In this document: positions 17,123 to 26,141 of the stretch, one piece after another
Position numbering within the stretch: position 1 is the stretch's first letter
Layout: the number at the start of each line of letters is the position of its first letter
From: Candidatus Neomarinimicrobiota bacterium
Lineage (GTDB): Bacteria; Fidelibacterota; Marinisomatia; Marinisomatales; S15-B10
Assembly (NCBI GenBank): GCA_036476315.1
Contig: JAZGBI010000074.1
Coordinates: 1-61,358 of the forward strand
Reading direction: 5' to 3'
DNA length: 61,358 nt
The notes under the pieces: model-generated
Seen by the model: the letters and a program-made list of their open reading frames with translations, nothing else
The model's database searches: none
What the model was told of the DNA's origin: nothing
Program-made: the position numbers and the translations under genes

Positions 17123-17137
17123 AATTAGCCCACTACC
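17123..17137. repeat. right terminal inverted repeat
   Basis: AATTAGCCCACTACC is the exact reverse complement of the left end. It lies 46 bases before the amidohydrolase ATG. Confidence 0.9.
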
Positions 17138-17145
17138 AAATTCCA
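17138..17145. repeat. target-site duplication, right copy
   Basis: AAATTCCA follows the right inverted repeat directly and matches the left copy exactly. Confidence 0.88.
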
Positions 17146-17183
17146 GACAAAATGGTCAACCATTCTGTAAAAGGGAAGCAAAC

Positions 17184-20100
17184 ATGAATGAGAAGGTGTG
17201 GCTAAGTGTCGGTTTCTTGATCCTTGCAACACTGGTGTTTGCCCAATCCGACTCATCAAACGCCGAAGAAGAAAAATGGGACGTCACTGTCGCCCACGGT
17301 ACCACGTCTGAACTGGAGTTCACGACGGATGAAGGAACCTGGATAAGTTGTGACGTTTCACCCGATGGGAAGGAGATTGTCTTCGACCTTCTGGGTGATA
17401 TCTATGTCATTCCCCTAACGGGCGGAGTGGCAAAGGCTCTCACCTCAGGGCCCGCGTGGGATGTTCAGCCCGCCTTCAGTCCCCATGGCGACAAAATCGC
17501 ATTCACATCTGATCGAGGAGGAGGAGACAACATATGGAGCATGAACCGGGATGGTTCCGATCCCAAGGAGGTTACGAAAGAAGATTTCCGTCTTTTGAAC
17601 AATCCCGTCTTCATGCCAGACGGTCGATACATTGTAGCGCGAAAACATTTTGTAAAAACCCGCTCCCTTGGCGCTGGTGAAATGTGGATGTACCATATTT
17701 CCGGAGGTGATGGGGTACAGCTGACTGAAAAAAGGGATTGGCAGCACGATGCCGGCGAGCCGGATGTGAGTCCTGACGGACGCTTTCTCTATTTTTCACA
17801 GGATGCGAGTCCCGGAGAGAGGTTTGAATACAACCGGAATCCCTATGAAGGGATCTACGCCATCGAAAGGGTAGATTTGATCACGGGTGAACGAAAGCAA
17901 ATCGTGGGCGGTCCCGGCGGTGCAGCGACGCCCCAGATTTCGCCTGACGGCAAAACGGTTGCATTTGTGCGGCGCGTCGGTTTGAAGACCGTCCTTTTTG
18001 TCAAAGATCTTACCACCGGGAATGAAAGAAAGGTCTTTGACAAACTTAACAGAGATGCCCAGGAAACGTGGGCGATCTTTGGCGTCCATCCAGGTTACAG
18101 CTGGACGCCTGATGGCCGACACATCGTCATTTCTGCGAAAGGACGTTTGTGGAAGGTGGAAGTGGAGACGGGGAGTGCTCAACAGATTCCGTTCACCGTG
18201 AATGTGAAGCAGACGATAACCGAAGCGATTCGATTCCCAGTCAGCGTGGGTGATCCGGATTTCCAGGTCCGCGTTATTAGGCATCTCAGAGTAAGTCCCG
18301 ATGGGGAAAAAGTGGTGTTTCAGGCCCTGGGTCGACTCTACGTGGCAAATAAGGATGGGTCAGACCGGAAGTTGTTAACGTCGTCTGAGGATATCTTTGA
18401 ATTTCAACCGGCTTGGTCCCCCAGCGGAAAAGAGGTGGCTTTTACAACATGGAAAGATGGGGGCGCGGGCGGCATTTCCGTTGTTAGTAGCAAAGGGGGG
18501 AAAGCAGCCAAACTTGATATTTCTCCCGGCCACTATTTTGATCCCTCTTGGTCTCCGGATGGCAAGTTCCTGGTCTACAGACGGGGTACCGGAAACTGGC
18601 TTCGGGGGTTTGAGAATACCATGAAACCCGGAATTCACATGGTCCCCAGAAGCGGGAGAAGGGCACGGTTTGTAACGGACGAGGGGACCCATCCCCGGTT
18701 CAGCAGAGATGGAAAGCGTATCACGCTGCACGCTCGTGAAGGAGAGGATCAGGCCCTCGTCAGTGTGGATCTGAATGGCAAGGACCGCAGAGTGCTGGCC
18801 GCATCGCAACATGCCCACTCCTGGGCCGTCTCACCCGATGAAGAATGGATCGCATTCATTGAGCGGTTCCACATCTATGTCGCCCAGTTTCCTCATACCG
18901 GAAAACAGATCAAGCTGTCTCCCAAAACAACCTCGCTACCCATCGCGAAAGTGACGCGGGATTCGGGATTCGGTGTACACTGGTCAAATGACAGTAAGTC
19001 CGTTTACTGGACACTTGGGGCTGAACTGTTTTCACGCCCACTCAGAGAAATGTTTACTTTTGTTGAGGGGGCACCGGACTCCCTTCCTGAACCCGATTCC
19101 GCTGGCATCCAGCTTGGATGGAAGGAAAAGGGTGACATTCCCGACGGGAGAATAGCCTTGATGGGCGCCCGGATCATCACCATGGGAGAACCCGGAATCA
19201 TCGAGAACGGAATCATAGTGATTGAAGGGAACCGTATTGAAAAGATCGGCTCCGCTTCGGAGATAAAGGTGCCCCGATTCACAAAAAAGATTGATGTTTC
19301 GGGAAAGACAGTCATCCCGGGTTTCGTGGATGTCCATTCTCACATGAGCCTCAACTGGGATGGCCTGTCGAGCCAGCAGAACTGGCATTATCTGGCGAAC
19401 CTCGCTTTTGGCGTTACCACCACTCACGATCCGTCCAACGATACGGAAATCGTCTTCGCCAACTCTGAGTTGCAGAAGGCGGGAGAAATCCTGGCCCCAC
19501 GGGTTTATTCCACGGGAATGATTCTCTATGGAGCGGAAACTGGATTTACGGCGGAAGTAAATTCACTTGAGGACGCAAAATCCCATCTCAGAAGGCTGCG
19601 AGCGTTTGGTGCGTTCAGCGCGAAGTCCTACAATCAACCCCGGCGGGCTCAACGTCAGCAGGTTCTGAAAGCGGCGCGTGAAATCGGAATGATGGTTCTA
19701 CCCGAGGGAGGTTCCACATTTCAACACAATATGAACATGATTGTGGATGGTCACACAGGCATCGAACACTCTATCCCAGTTTCGCCTCTGTACAAGGACG
19801 TGTTGACACTCTATGGCACGAGCGGCGTAGGATACACTCCCACCCTTATTGTGAGTTACGGGGGACTCTGGGGAGAGAACTACTGGTACCAGCACCAAAA
19901 GGTTTTCGAACATGAACGCCTTCTGACCTACATGCCAGAGGAATTGCTTGACGAGGTGGGTCGGCGCAGAATGATGGTGGAGGATAACGACTATAATTAC
20001 ATCGAGAATGCCAAAGCAGCCAAAGCACTCGCAGACTACGGCGTAAGAGTCAATAACGGCGCCCATGGTCAGCTCGTGGGACTGGGGGTCCACTGGGAAA

Positions 20101-20384
20101 TGTGGATGCTGGCTCAGGGCGGAATGACGCCTCTTGAAGCCTTGAGAGCATCCACGTTGAACGGAGCGGCCTACATCGGATTGGACCTGGACCTGGGAAG
20201 CTTGGAGGAAGGGAAACTGGCAGACCTGGTGGTCCTCGGGAAGAATCCCCTGGAGAATATCAGGAATTCTGATTCTGTTGAAATGGTCATGCTCAATGGC
20301 CGGCTGTTCAATGCCTCTACCATGAACGAAATTGCGCCGGAAACCCGGCAGCGGAGAGCGTTCTGGTGGGAATTACGAGAATAG
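17184..20384 (+). CDS. secreted beta-propeller/amidohydrolase fusion
   Basis: ATG 17184 opens a signal peptide (VWLSVGFLILATLVFAQ) and follows AAGGGAAG. The open frame runs back to 17070, but that part crosses the transposon end and is unlikely to be native. The 1,066-residue protein has a long N-terminal TolB/DPP-like propeller (SCDVSPDGKEIVFDLLGD, PAFSPHGDKIAFTSD, PAWSPSGKEVAFTTW, PSWSPDGKFLVYRRG). An amidohydrolase domain follows: VIPGFVDVHSHMSLNW holds the HxH metal pair, with GIEHSI and NNGAHGQ later and the end LGKNPLENIR. Homologous fusions are seen in many environmental genomes as presumed periplasmic peptidases or amidohydrolases; the substrate is unknown. It now lies 46 bases from the insertion. 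Confidence 0.85.
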   Translation: MNEKVWLSVGFLILATLVFAQSDSSNAEEEKWDVTVAHGTTSELEFTTDEGTWISCDVSPDGKEIVFDLLGDIYVIPLTGGVAKALTSGPAWDVQPAFSPHGDKIAFTSDRGGGDNIWSMNRDGSDPKEVTKEDFRLLNNPVFMPDGRYIVARKHFVKTRSLGAGEMWMYHISGGDGVQLTEKRDWQHDAGEPDVSPDGRFLYFSQDASPGERFEYNRNPYEGIYAIERVDLITGERKQIVGGPGGAATPQISPDGKTVAFVRRVGLKTVLFVKDLTTGNERKVFDKLNRDAQETWAIFGVHPGYSWTPDGRHIVISAKGRLWKVEVETGSAQQIPFTVNVKQTITEAIRFPVSVGDPDFQVRVIRHLRVSPDGEKVVFQALGRLYVANKDGSDRKLLTSSEDIFEFQPAWSPSGKEVAFTTWKDGGAGGISVVSSKGGKAAKLDISPGHYFDPSWSPDGKFLVYRRGTGNWLRGFENTMKPGIHMVPRSGRRARFVTDEGTHPRFSRDGKRITLHAREGEDQALVSVDLNGKDRRVLAASQHAHSWAVSPDEEWIAFIERFHIYVAQFPHTGKQIKLSPKTTSLPIAKVTRDSGFGVHWSNDSKSVYWTLGAELFSRPLREMFTFVEGAPDSLPEPDSAGIQLGWKEKGDIPDGRIALMGARIITMGEPGIIENGIIVIEGNRIEKIGSASEIKVPRFTKKIDVSGKTVIPGFVDVHSHMSLNWDGLSSQQNWHYLANLAFGVTTTHDPSNDTEIVFANSELQKAGEILAPRVYSTGMILYGAETGFTAEVNSLEDAKSHLRRLRAFGAFSAKSYNQPRRAQRQQVLKAAREIGMMVLPEGGSTFQHNMNMIVDGHTGIEHSIPVSPLYKDVLTLYGTSGVGYTPTLIVSYGGLWGENYWYQHQKVFEHERLLTYMPEELLDEVGRRRMMVEDNDYNYIENAKAAKALADYGVRVNNGAHGQLVGLGVHWEMWMLAQGGMTPLEALRASTLNGAAYIGLDLDLGSLEEGKLADLVVLGKNPLENIRNSDSVEMVMLNGRLFNASTMNEIAPETRQRRAFWWELRE

Positions 20385-21320
20385 CGGGAAAAGGTTTCGC
20401 ACCAGAAAGAATATATTTGCCGGTCGTTCAGCAAGGCGTCGCATGTACCATGGAAACCAGGCGGACCCGTAACTTATGAGCACGCGAACTCCGTATCCTT
20501 GCCGGACTAACCGAGCCTGCTCCTCACTCTTGATCCCGTATAACATCTGAAATTCCAGAAGTTCTCCTGGAATTCCCCTGAAACTTGCCTCCTCACAAAT
20601 GCGCCGAATCAGCTTGAGGTCGTGGGTTGCAAACGCGGCTCCTAAGCCGCCCTCCCGAACCCCCTGAAGCATTGACGTGGCGAGAACCAGGAAGTTTTCA
20701 TCCACTTCTTTCTTGCGAGGATAGGCGACATCTGGCGGCTCGGCATAGGCACCCTTGACCAGACGAATAGCCGACTCCAAGGAGCGGAGGCTCCCAAAAT
20801 CGTTTGACGTGCGAAAGAGATAAGACTGAAGACAGACTCCAACGCTGGAATAATGCGACTTCACGCGTCGATGCATGGTTAGAGTTGCATCCACGTAGCA
20901 ACTCTCTTCCATATCTATCCAGACAAAATTGTCCAGATCGGCGGCTTGCTCCACCAGAGACATGAGATTGGATAAACAGAACTCCCTGTCGAAAACGAGT
21001 CCTAGCTGAGTGAGCTTGACCGAAATATGGCAATCGAGATGATGCTTGCTGATCCTGTCCAGAACTTCATGGTAGTGATCCGTCACCCTCCTGGCCTCAG
21101 TCAGCTCGCTGACGTCTTCTCCCAAGTATGTGAGTACTGTTGAAATATTGCTTTCTCGGAGTACGGCTGCCTCTTTCAAGGCGTCGGCGAGTTTCTCTCC
21201 CGGCATAAAACGAGTGACAGCTCTGCGAACAGAAGGATATCGAGGAAATGTGTGGGCAATGGTCGGATTCTCAGATGCCCGGAGGAGCAGACTCCTCATC
21301 AACCCCATCGATTCCCACAC
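20373..21320 (-). CDS. proline dehydrogenase
   Basis: This 315-residue protein is a monofunctional PRODH, an FAD enzyme that oxidises proline to pyrroline-5-carboxylate. It has the TIM-barrel motifs HISVKLTQLGL, FVWIDMEESCYVDATL, VCLQSYLFRT, IRLVKGAYAEP, AFATHDLKLI and FQMLYGIK, and ends with the FAD/substrate region WFPWYMRRLAERPANIFF. The start is GTG 21320, two bases after the rsmA stop, or ATG 21308. It overlaps the end of the convergent amidohydrolase gene by 12 bases. No pyrroline-5-carboxylate dehydrogenase is nearby. Confidence 0.92.
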   Translation of the reverse strand: MWESMGLMRSLLLRASENPTIAHTFPRYPSVRRAVTRFMPGEKLADALKEAAVLRESNISTVLTYLGEDVSELTEARRVTDHYHEVLDRISKHHLDCHISVKLTQLGLVFDREFCLSNLMSLVEQAADLDNFVWIDMEESCYVDATLTMHRRVKSHYSSVGVCLQSYLFRTSNDFGSLRSLESAIRLVKGAYAEPPDVAYPRKKEVDENFLVLATSMLQGVREGGLGAAFATHDLKLIRRICEEASFRGIPGELLEFQMLYGIKSEEQARLVRQGYGVRVLISYGSAWFPWYMRRLAERPANIFFLVRNLFPLFS

Positions 21321-21322
21321 AC

Positions 21323-22117
21323 CTACTGCATATTCTGAAGTCGAGCCTCGGAAAAACGTCGGGCGAGATCGATGAAATCACCCACGGTCAGCATTTCCGG
21401 TCTCATGGAAAGATCCAGGTCAACATCCCCTTTTAAATCAGATAAGATTTCTCGTAACGAATTCTTGAGCATTTTGCGTCTTTGCGAAAATGCCTTTCTG
21501 ACGGTTTCTTCGAGTACACTGGCGGTGTGATCATCGAGGTCAAATCGTTTATGACTCTTCAAGGCAACAACTGCGGATCGTACCCTGGGTTTCGGAATGA
21601 ATACTTCAGGGGGGACGTTGAGGACCTGACGAACGTTCATGTAGGCCTGGACCATCACGGTGAGACGACCGTACACCTTCCCACCGGGAGTAGCGGTTAA
21701 CCGGTCGGCCACCTCCTTCTGGACCATCAGGTGGATGTCCCACCATCGCGACGGTTCTTCGAGAAGTCTGAAGATGACCGGCGACGTAATGTTATAAGGA
21801 ATGTTTCCCACTACTCGTAATCTATCTCCGGTCAATGACAGTGAGGAGAGATCAATCTCAAGGAAATCGCGATTCAAGAATGTACACCGCGCGAAGGCTG
21901 GGTTAGACTCGAGGGTGTCGAACAAGTTTCCATCGATTTCCACTCCTATCAGCTCTTTTACTTTTGGCACCAGGAGCTGAGTCAAAGCGCCTTCTCCCGG
22001 ACCGATCTCAATAATGGAATCGCCCGGTTCGGGATCGATGATCCGCACAAGTTTCAAGAGGAGATTTCTGTCGGAGAGGAAATGCTGACCCCACCGTTTC
22101 CGCGAATAAGGGTTCAC
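21323..22117 (-). CDS. rsmA: 16S rRNA dimethyladenosine transferase
   Basis: This 264-residue S-adenosylmethionine methyltransferase (KsgA) dimethylates two adjacent adenines near the 3' end of 16S rRNA. It begins KRWGQHFLSDRNLL, then IIEIGPGEGALTQLL for AdoMet, VGNIPYNITSPVIFRLLE as the NxxY catalytic motif, MVQKEVADRL, and FIPKPRVRSAVV. The C-terminal helical domain is complete. Its ATG overlaps the tatD stop by four bases. Confidence 0.95.
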   Translation of the reverse strand: MNPYSRKRWGQHFLSDRNLLLKLVRIIDPEPGDSIIEIGPGEGALTQLLVPKVKELIGVEIDGNLFDTLESNPAFARCTFLNRDFLEIDLSSLSLTGDRLRVVGNIPYNITSPVIFRLLEEPSRWWDIHLMVQKEVADRLTATPGGKVYGRLTVMVQAYMNVRQVLNVPPEVFIPKPRVRSAVVALKSHKRFDLDDHTASVLEETVRKAFSQRRKMLKNSLREILSDLKGDVDLDLSMRPEMLTVGDFIDLARRFSEARLQNMQ

Positions 22118-22875
22118 CCGGGCAAGTCAAAGAAACGTGAAGCCGTCTCTCGTGTCGCATGGGCAACCGTTTCCAGTGACTCCCCCTTGATTTCTGCGAT
22201 TCTCGACGCCACATACGGAACATGAGCGGGTTCGTTACGCCTTCGTCTCACTGGAACAGGTGATAGAAAGGGTGAGTCTGTTTCAATCATCATCGATTCC
22301 AGAGGGACTCCTCTCACGACGGATTCAATTGTTTCATTGCCGTATGTGATGATTCCGGTGAAGGAAATCTTGAAGCCAAGTACGAGAGATTTTTCCGCCA
22401 TCTCGAAGGTACCTGTGAAACAGTGCATCACCCCTTTTCTCTGCCCAACCGATTCTATGGTCCTGAGCAGTGCTTCGTCTGCATCTCGATTGTGGACAAT
22501 CACCGGCAGATCCAGTTCATCGGCCAGTTCCAACTGGCCTCGGAAGATCTCCACCTGGATCTCAGGGGGAGATAGATTCCGATAGAAATCGAGGCCGGTT
22601 TCTCCGATACCCACGACGCCATCGTGAGCGGCAAGATCGCGAATCTCATCCAGGTAGGCTCCGGGAGCCTCTTTGGCGTCATGGGGATGAATTCCCACGG
22701 TGGCAAATATGCCCGGGTACCGCTCGGAAAAGGTTATCGATTTCCTGGATGTTTCCAGATCCGTCCCCACGCACACAATTTTTTCCACCCCGGCTTTCTC
22801 AGCCCTTTCCATGACAGCGTCGAGCTCTTTTTCAAGTCCACCGTGGTAAAGATGCGCGTGAGTGTCGGTATACAA
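22114..22875 (-). CDS. tatD: TatD-family metal-dependent deoxyribonuclease
   Basis: This 253-residue TIM-barrel hydrolase has DTHAHL (metal His pair), GIHPHDAKE, GIGETGLDFYR (Glu ligand), PVIVHNRDADEAL, HCFTGT and IETDSPFLSPVP (Asp ligand). TatD enzymes cut DNA ends and act in DNA repair and turnover. The only start before the first motif is TTG at 22875, with no clear ribosome site. The 180 bases upstream are filled by repeat-like sequence, so the native start region may have been disturbed. Confidence 0.92.
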   Translation of the reverse strand: MYTDTHAHLYHGGLEKELDAVMERAEKAGVEKIVCVGTDLETSRKSITFSERYPGIFATVGIHPHDAKEAPGAYLDEIRDLAAHDGVVGIGETGLDFYRNLSPPEIQVEIFRGQLELADELDLPVIVHNRDADEALLRTIESVGQRKGVMHCFTGTFEMAEKSLVLGFKISFTGIITYGNETIESVVRGVPLESMMIETDSPFLSPVPVRRRRNEPAHVPYVASRIAEIKGESLETVAHATRETASRFFDLPG

Positions 22876-23056
22876 TTGACTATTTTCTATTGACTATTTT
22901 TTATTGAAGACCGAAGTAGCGAAACCTGTAATAAATTATTCTCAATATTCAATTGTCAATGTTCGACATCTCTCCATTTCTCCTCCAAAGGAGTTCCTAC
23001 GGAACAATTCTCTATCGTCAATATTCAATTGTCCATAGTCCATCGTCAATTGTCAA
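22876..23056. repeat. repeat-like filler between metG and tatD
   Basis: The stretch is rich in variants of CAATATTCAATTGTCAAT and holds CTCCAAAGGAG followed by TTCCTACGGAA (22983-23012), two small palindromes. The latter 30-base block recurs at 50873-50902 with three differences. It interrupts an otherwise tight operon. Confidence 0.6.
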
Positions 23057-24955
23057 TTACGAAATCCTGGCTCCTGATCCTATGTCGGGATCGTCCACGG
23101 TTAGCAGAATAATGGAATTTTCACCGCTCGCCGCAAGAAGCATCCCCTTCGACTCCTCGCCCCGGATTACCGCGGATTTGAGGTTTGTAAGTACAACGAT
23201 CATCTTTCCCACCAACTTTTCCGGGGAATAATGTTCCGCGATACCCGCCACGATCTGGCGTTCGTCCTCACCGATCCTGATTTGAAGTTTGACGAGTTTG
23301 TCTGTTCCACTCACCGCTTCAGCCGCCACAACTTCAGCCGTTCTCAGATCGAGCTTCGCGAAGTCTTCAATAGCAATCTCCTCTCGTGTCATCCCTTCCT
23401 CCTCTATCTTCACTGATTTCTTCTCTAATTCTATTCTTGGGAATGGGACCTCGAATGATCCCAAAGGTGCCCCACGTTCCAACTTTCCCCATTCATGATC
23501 CATGAAGTCCGGCTCGCTCACCCCTATCATCTCAAGCATCTTCTCCGTTCTCGCTGGCATGATCGGGTGGAGCTGCTGAAGTACGATCCTCAACGACTCC
23601 GCGGCGAAATAGAGCACCGTCCCGGCTCTCTCTTTGTCTGATCTCACAAGCTTCCACGGTTCCCTTCTTTCCATGTAGCGGTTGATCACCCGGACGAATT
23701 GAAGAACCTCCTCCACTGCCGCGCTGATCCGCATCCTTTCAACCTGATCATGGGCCACTGACGCCACCCGTTCCCCATGACGACGCAACGTGACTTCCTC
23801 CTCACCCAGATCTCCCGAAGGGGGAATTTCCCCAGCGAAGTGACTCCTTATGAGTGCACAGATGCGACCCACAAGATTCCCAAGATCGTTCGCCAGATCG
23901 CTATTATACCGCCGAACGAAGGCCTCAAGTGAGAAATTGGCGTCCTGACCCAACACCATGTCACGCATCAGAAAATACCTCACCGGATCCACACCGAACT
24001 CTTCTATGAGATCCAGCGGTCGAACAACATTTCCCATGGACTTGGACATCTTGAAATCCTCGCTGAGCCACCATCCATGAGCGAAGATTGTCTCCGGCTG
24101 AGCAATATCAGCCGCGAATAACATGGTGGGCCAGTAGACGGCATGGGTGGTCAGGATGTCCTTGCCAATGAGATGATAGTTTGCTGGCCACCACTTCCTG
24201 AACAGTGAATCGTTTTCCGTTACACCGATGGCACTGACGTAGTTTATCAGGGCGTCAAACCAGACATAAGTGACGTAGTCGCTGTCAAAAGGGAGTTCAA
24301 TTCCCCACGAAAGGCGTGATTTCGGACGCGAAATGCAGAGGTCGCCCAAAGGTTGCTTTAGAAAGCCCAGGACCTCATTTCGACGGAAGTCGGGTAGGAT
24401 GAACTGGGGGTGGTCGCCGATATGGTCAATCAGGCGTTGTCGGTAATTGCTCATCTTGAAGAAATAGTTTTCTTCTGAGATGACCTTCAGCTCAGTCCGG
24501 TGGATCGGACATTCTGCAGGGACGTCCGATGACGGCCCCTGCAGCTCCTTCTCCGTGTAGAAACGCTCACATTCGATACAGTAGTATCCACTGTACTCAT
24601 CAAAATAGATGTCTCCCTTATCGTAGATGGTTTGCAGGATCTGCTTGACCACTTTTTCGTGTTCCGGGTCCGTGGTACGGATGAAGTGAGTGTAGTTAAT
24701 ATTGAGCTTTTCCCACAAATCCTTGAACCGGACCACCGTTTCATCGCAATGCTGCTTTGGTTCCATACCCCGATCCCGGGCAGCTCTGAACACTTTCTGC
24801 CCATGCTCATCGGTCCCCGTGAGGAAAAAAACGTCATCGCCCCTCTCTTTGTAATACCGTGCCAGAACATCTGCGAGGACGGTCGTATAGGCATGACCGA
24901 TATGGGGCTCATCATTCACATAGTAGATTGGAGTTGTCACGAAAAACTTGCCCAT
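23057..24955 (-). CDS. metG: methionyl-tRNA synthetase
   Basis: This 632-residue class I synthetase charges tRNA-Met. It has the HIGH-type motif PHIGHAYTTVLADVLARYY, GTDEHGQKV, a zinc knuckle around YYCIECERF and ECPIHRTEL, and the KMSKS loop FKMSKSMGNVVRPLDL. The C-terminal 100 residues form a tRNA-binding (Trbp111/EMAP-like) domain, FAKLDLRTAEVVAAEAV to SKGMLLAAS. The full two-part form is present. It starts one base after the holB stop. Confidence 0.96.
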   Translation of the reverse strand: MGKFFVTTPIYYVNDEPHIGHAYTTVLADVLARYYKERGDDVFFLTGTDEHGQKVFRAARDRGMEPKQHCDETVVRFKDLWEKLNINYTHFIRTTDPEHEKVVKQILQTIYDKGDIYFDEYSGYYCIECERFYTEKELQGPSSDVPAECPIHRTELKVISEENYFFKMSNYRQRLIDHIGDHPQFILPDFRRNEVLGFLKQPLGDLCISRPKSRLSWGIELPFDSDYVTYVWFDALINYVSAIGVTENDSLFRKWWPANYHLIGKDILTTHAVYWPTMLFAADIAQPETIFAHGWWLSEDFKMSKSMGNVVRPLDLIEEFGVDPVRYFLMRDMVLGQDANFSLEAFVRRYNSDLANDLGNLVGRICALIRSHFAGEIPPSGDLGEEEVTLRRHGERVASVAHDQVERMRISAAVEEVLQFVRVINRYMERREPWKLVRSDKERAGTVLYFAAESLRIVLQQLHPIMPARTEKMLEMIGVSEPDFMDHEWGKLERGAPLGSFEVPFPRIELEKKSVKIEEEGMTREEIAIEDFAKLDLRTAEVVAAEAVSGTDKLVKLQIRIGEDERQIVAGIAEHYSPEKLVGKMIVVLTNLKSAVIRGEESKGMLLAASGENSIILLTVDDPDIGSGARIS

Positions 24956-24956
24956 A

Positions 24957-26141
24957 CTATTCCACCCCGCCTCCCTTGAGATTCAGTTCAATGTCAAGCA
25001 GCAGATTGGTAAGGACCAGATTTATGTTGCGGTTTCTGGAAAGGGAGTGGGTGCAGGTTTCAACCGATGAAATGATTTCCGGGAAATTCGCATCCGGGTA
25101 TTTCTTCGCAAACTCCCGTATCCGTGCCTCACGTCTTCCCAGGATCAATTCAGCATCTCCATCTCCCTTTTGAAGGTACATGGCATCGCGGAACCAGTAG
25201 CTCAGAAGCTGCAAATGAAAGGAGAACTCGCCGGCATCCGTCCTGTAGACCGAGATTCCATGATGCAGAAAACTCCGCCAGCCTGATCCTGAACCGGACG
25301 TGGTCCAGTCTATCAAAGAGTCCAGAAGAGCGTCCAATTCTTCCAGCTTTTCCCTGGCGAGACTCCGGGCCGTCCTCACGTTACCCTGTGAAAAATGAGC
25401 GATGAGAAGAGCTTCTGATTCCTCCTTTCCCATGGTTTCTGTCAGAAGATGAACGATATCTTTTTCGGGAACAGGTGGGAAGTAGATGCCCTGACACCGG
25501 GAACGGATGGTTTCAGACAGCCTTTCCGGATACTCTGTGGTAAGAACAAATGTTGTATCCGCCGGTGGTTCTTCCAGAATCTTGAGCAGCGCATTGCCCG
25601 ATTCAGCCTGTTGAGTCATCAGTTTGTGAGCATCAAACAGAATAATCATCTTCCGCCCGGATTCAATCGATTTGAGGTAGATTTTTTTCCGGATGTATCG
25701 AATTGAAACCAGGAGGATTGTGTTCGCCCGCGGCAGGTCGATCTTGCAGTATGGATCCGAGCCCTTCTTTGCTGTGAGTTTCTGGAGCGTGGCCAGCGTT
25801 TTGTCGGATAGCGCCCTGGCAGGCGGGTCGTCCTTTTTGATGTCCCTGTCACGGGGCAGGGGTACCACCAGTGTAAGATTCGGATGTTGCAGAGCACCGA
25901 ATTTTGTGCAGGAGGGACACTCACCACACGGATCCTTTCCCGGATTTCTGCAATTCAGAAGGGCTGCAAATTTCAGGGCAAATCCCTCCTTTCCTGTGCC
26001 TGCCGGCCCCTGGAACAGATAGGCACTGGAGATACGGCCATTCCGAAATGCCGCCGTGAGGCGATCCCATACGGCCTGCTGGTCAACCAGTGACCGGAAA
26101 TTCCCTTTGTCCGGCATGTCAGCTAGGACTTCCTCAGCCAT
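24957..26141 (-). CDS. holB: DNA polymerase III subunit delta'
   Basis: This 394-residue clamp-loader subunit has a P-loop in YLFQGPAGTGKEGFALK, a zinc-binding set CGECPSC preceded by another Cys, ILFDAHKLM in the Walker B position, NALLKILEEPP, and the SRC motif in IRSRCQGIYF. In clamp loaders delta' is the stator that passes on ATP hydrolysis from tau/gamma. ATG 26141 overlaps the envC end by 19 bases; ATG 26117 is the alternative. The C-terminal oligomerisation domain is present. Confidence 0.88.
   Translation of the reverse strand: MAEEVLADMPDKGNFRSLVDQQAVWDRLTAAFRNGRISSAYLFQGPAGTGKEGFALKFAALLNCRNPGKDPCGECPSCTKFGALQHPNLTLVVPLPRDRDIKKDDPPARALSDKTLATLQKLTAKKGSDPYCKIDLPRANTILLVSIRYIRKKIYLKSIESGRKMIILFDAHKLMTQQAESGNALLKILEEPPADTTFVLTTEYPERLSETIRSRCQGIYFPPVPEKDIVHLLTETMGKEESEALLIAHFSQGNVRTARSLAREKLEELDALLDSLIDWTTSGSGSGWRSFLHHGISVYRTDAGEFSFHLQLLSYWFRDAMYLQKGDGDAELILGRREARIREFAKKYPDANFPEIISSVETCTHSLSRNRNINLVLTNLLLDIELNLKGGGVE

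Larger units (their letters stand above)
14034..17137. mobile_element. IS1-family transposon with protease cargo (3,104 bp)
   Basis: The ends are a perfect 15-base inverted repeat, GGTAGTGGGCTAATT (14034-14048) and its complement (17123-17137), with matches continuing inward (19 of 21). Directly outside lies the direct repeat AAATTCCA (14026-14033 and 17138-17145), an 8-base target duplication. IS1-family ends start with GGT and duplicate 8-9 bases, and the element carries an IS1-type DDE transposase. No closer pair of ends flanks the transposase, so the outer repeats define the element. Besides the transposase it carries an HslV-like hydrolase, a small ORF, an HTH protein and a ClpP-like protease, all on the plus strand and more AT-rich than the host genes beside it. 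The empty site is part of a 92-base divergent promoter region. Confidence 0.9.

Noticed and set aside
17070-17183. N-terminal extension of the amidohydrolase
   Set aside because: It crosses the transposon end and target duplication, and the signal peptide and ribosome site belong to ATG 17184.
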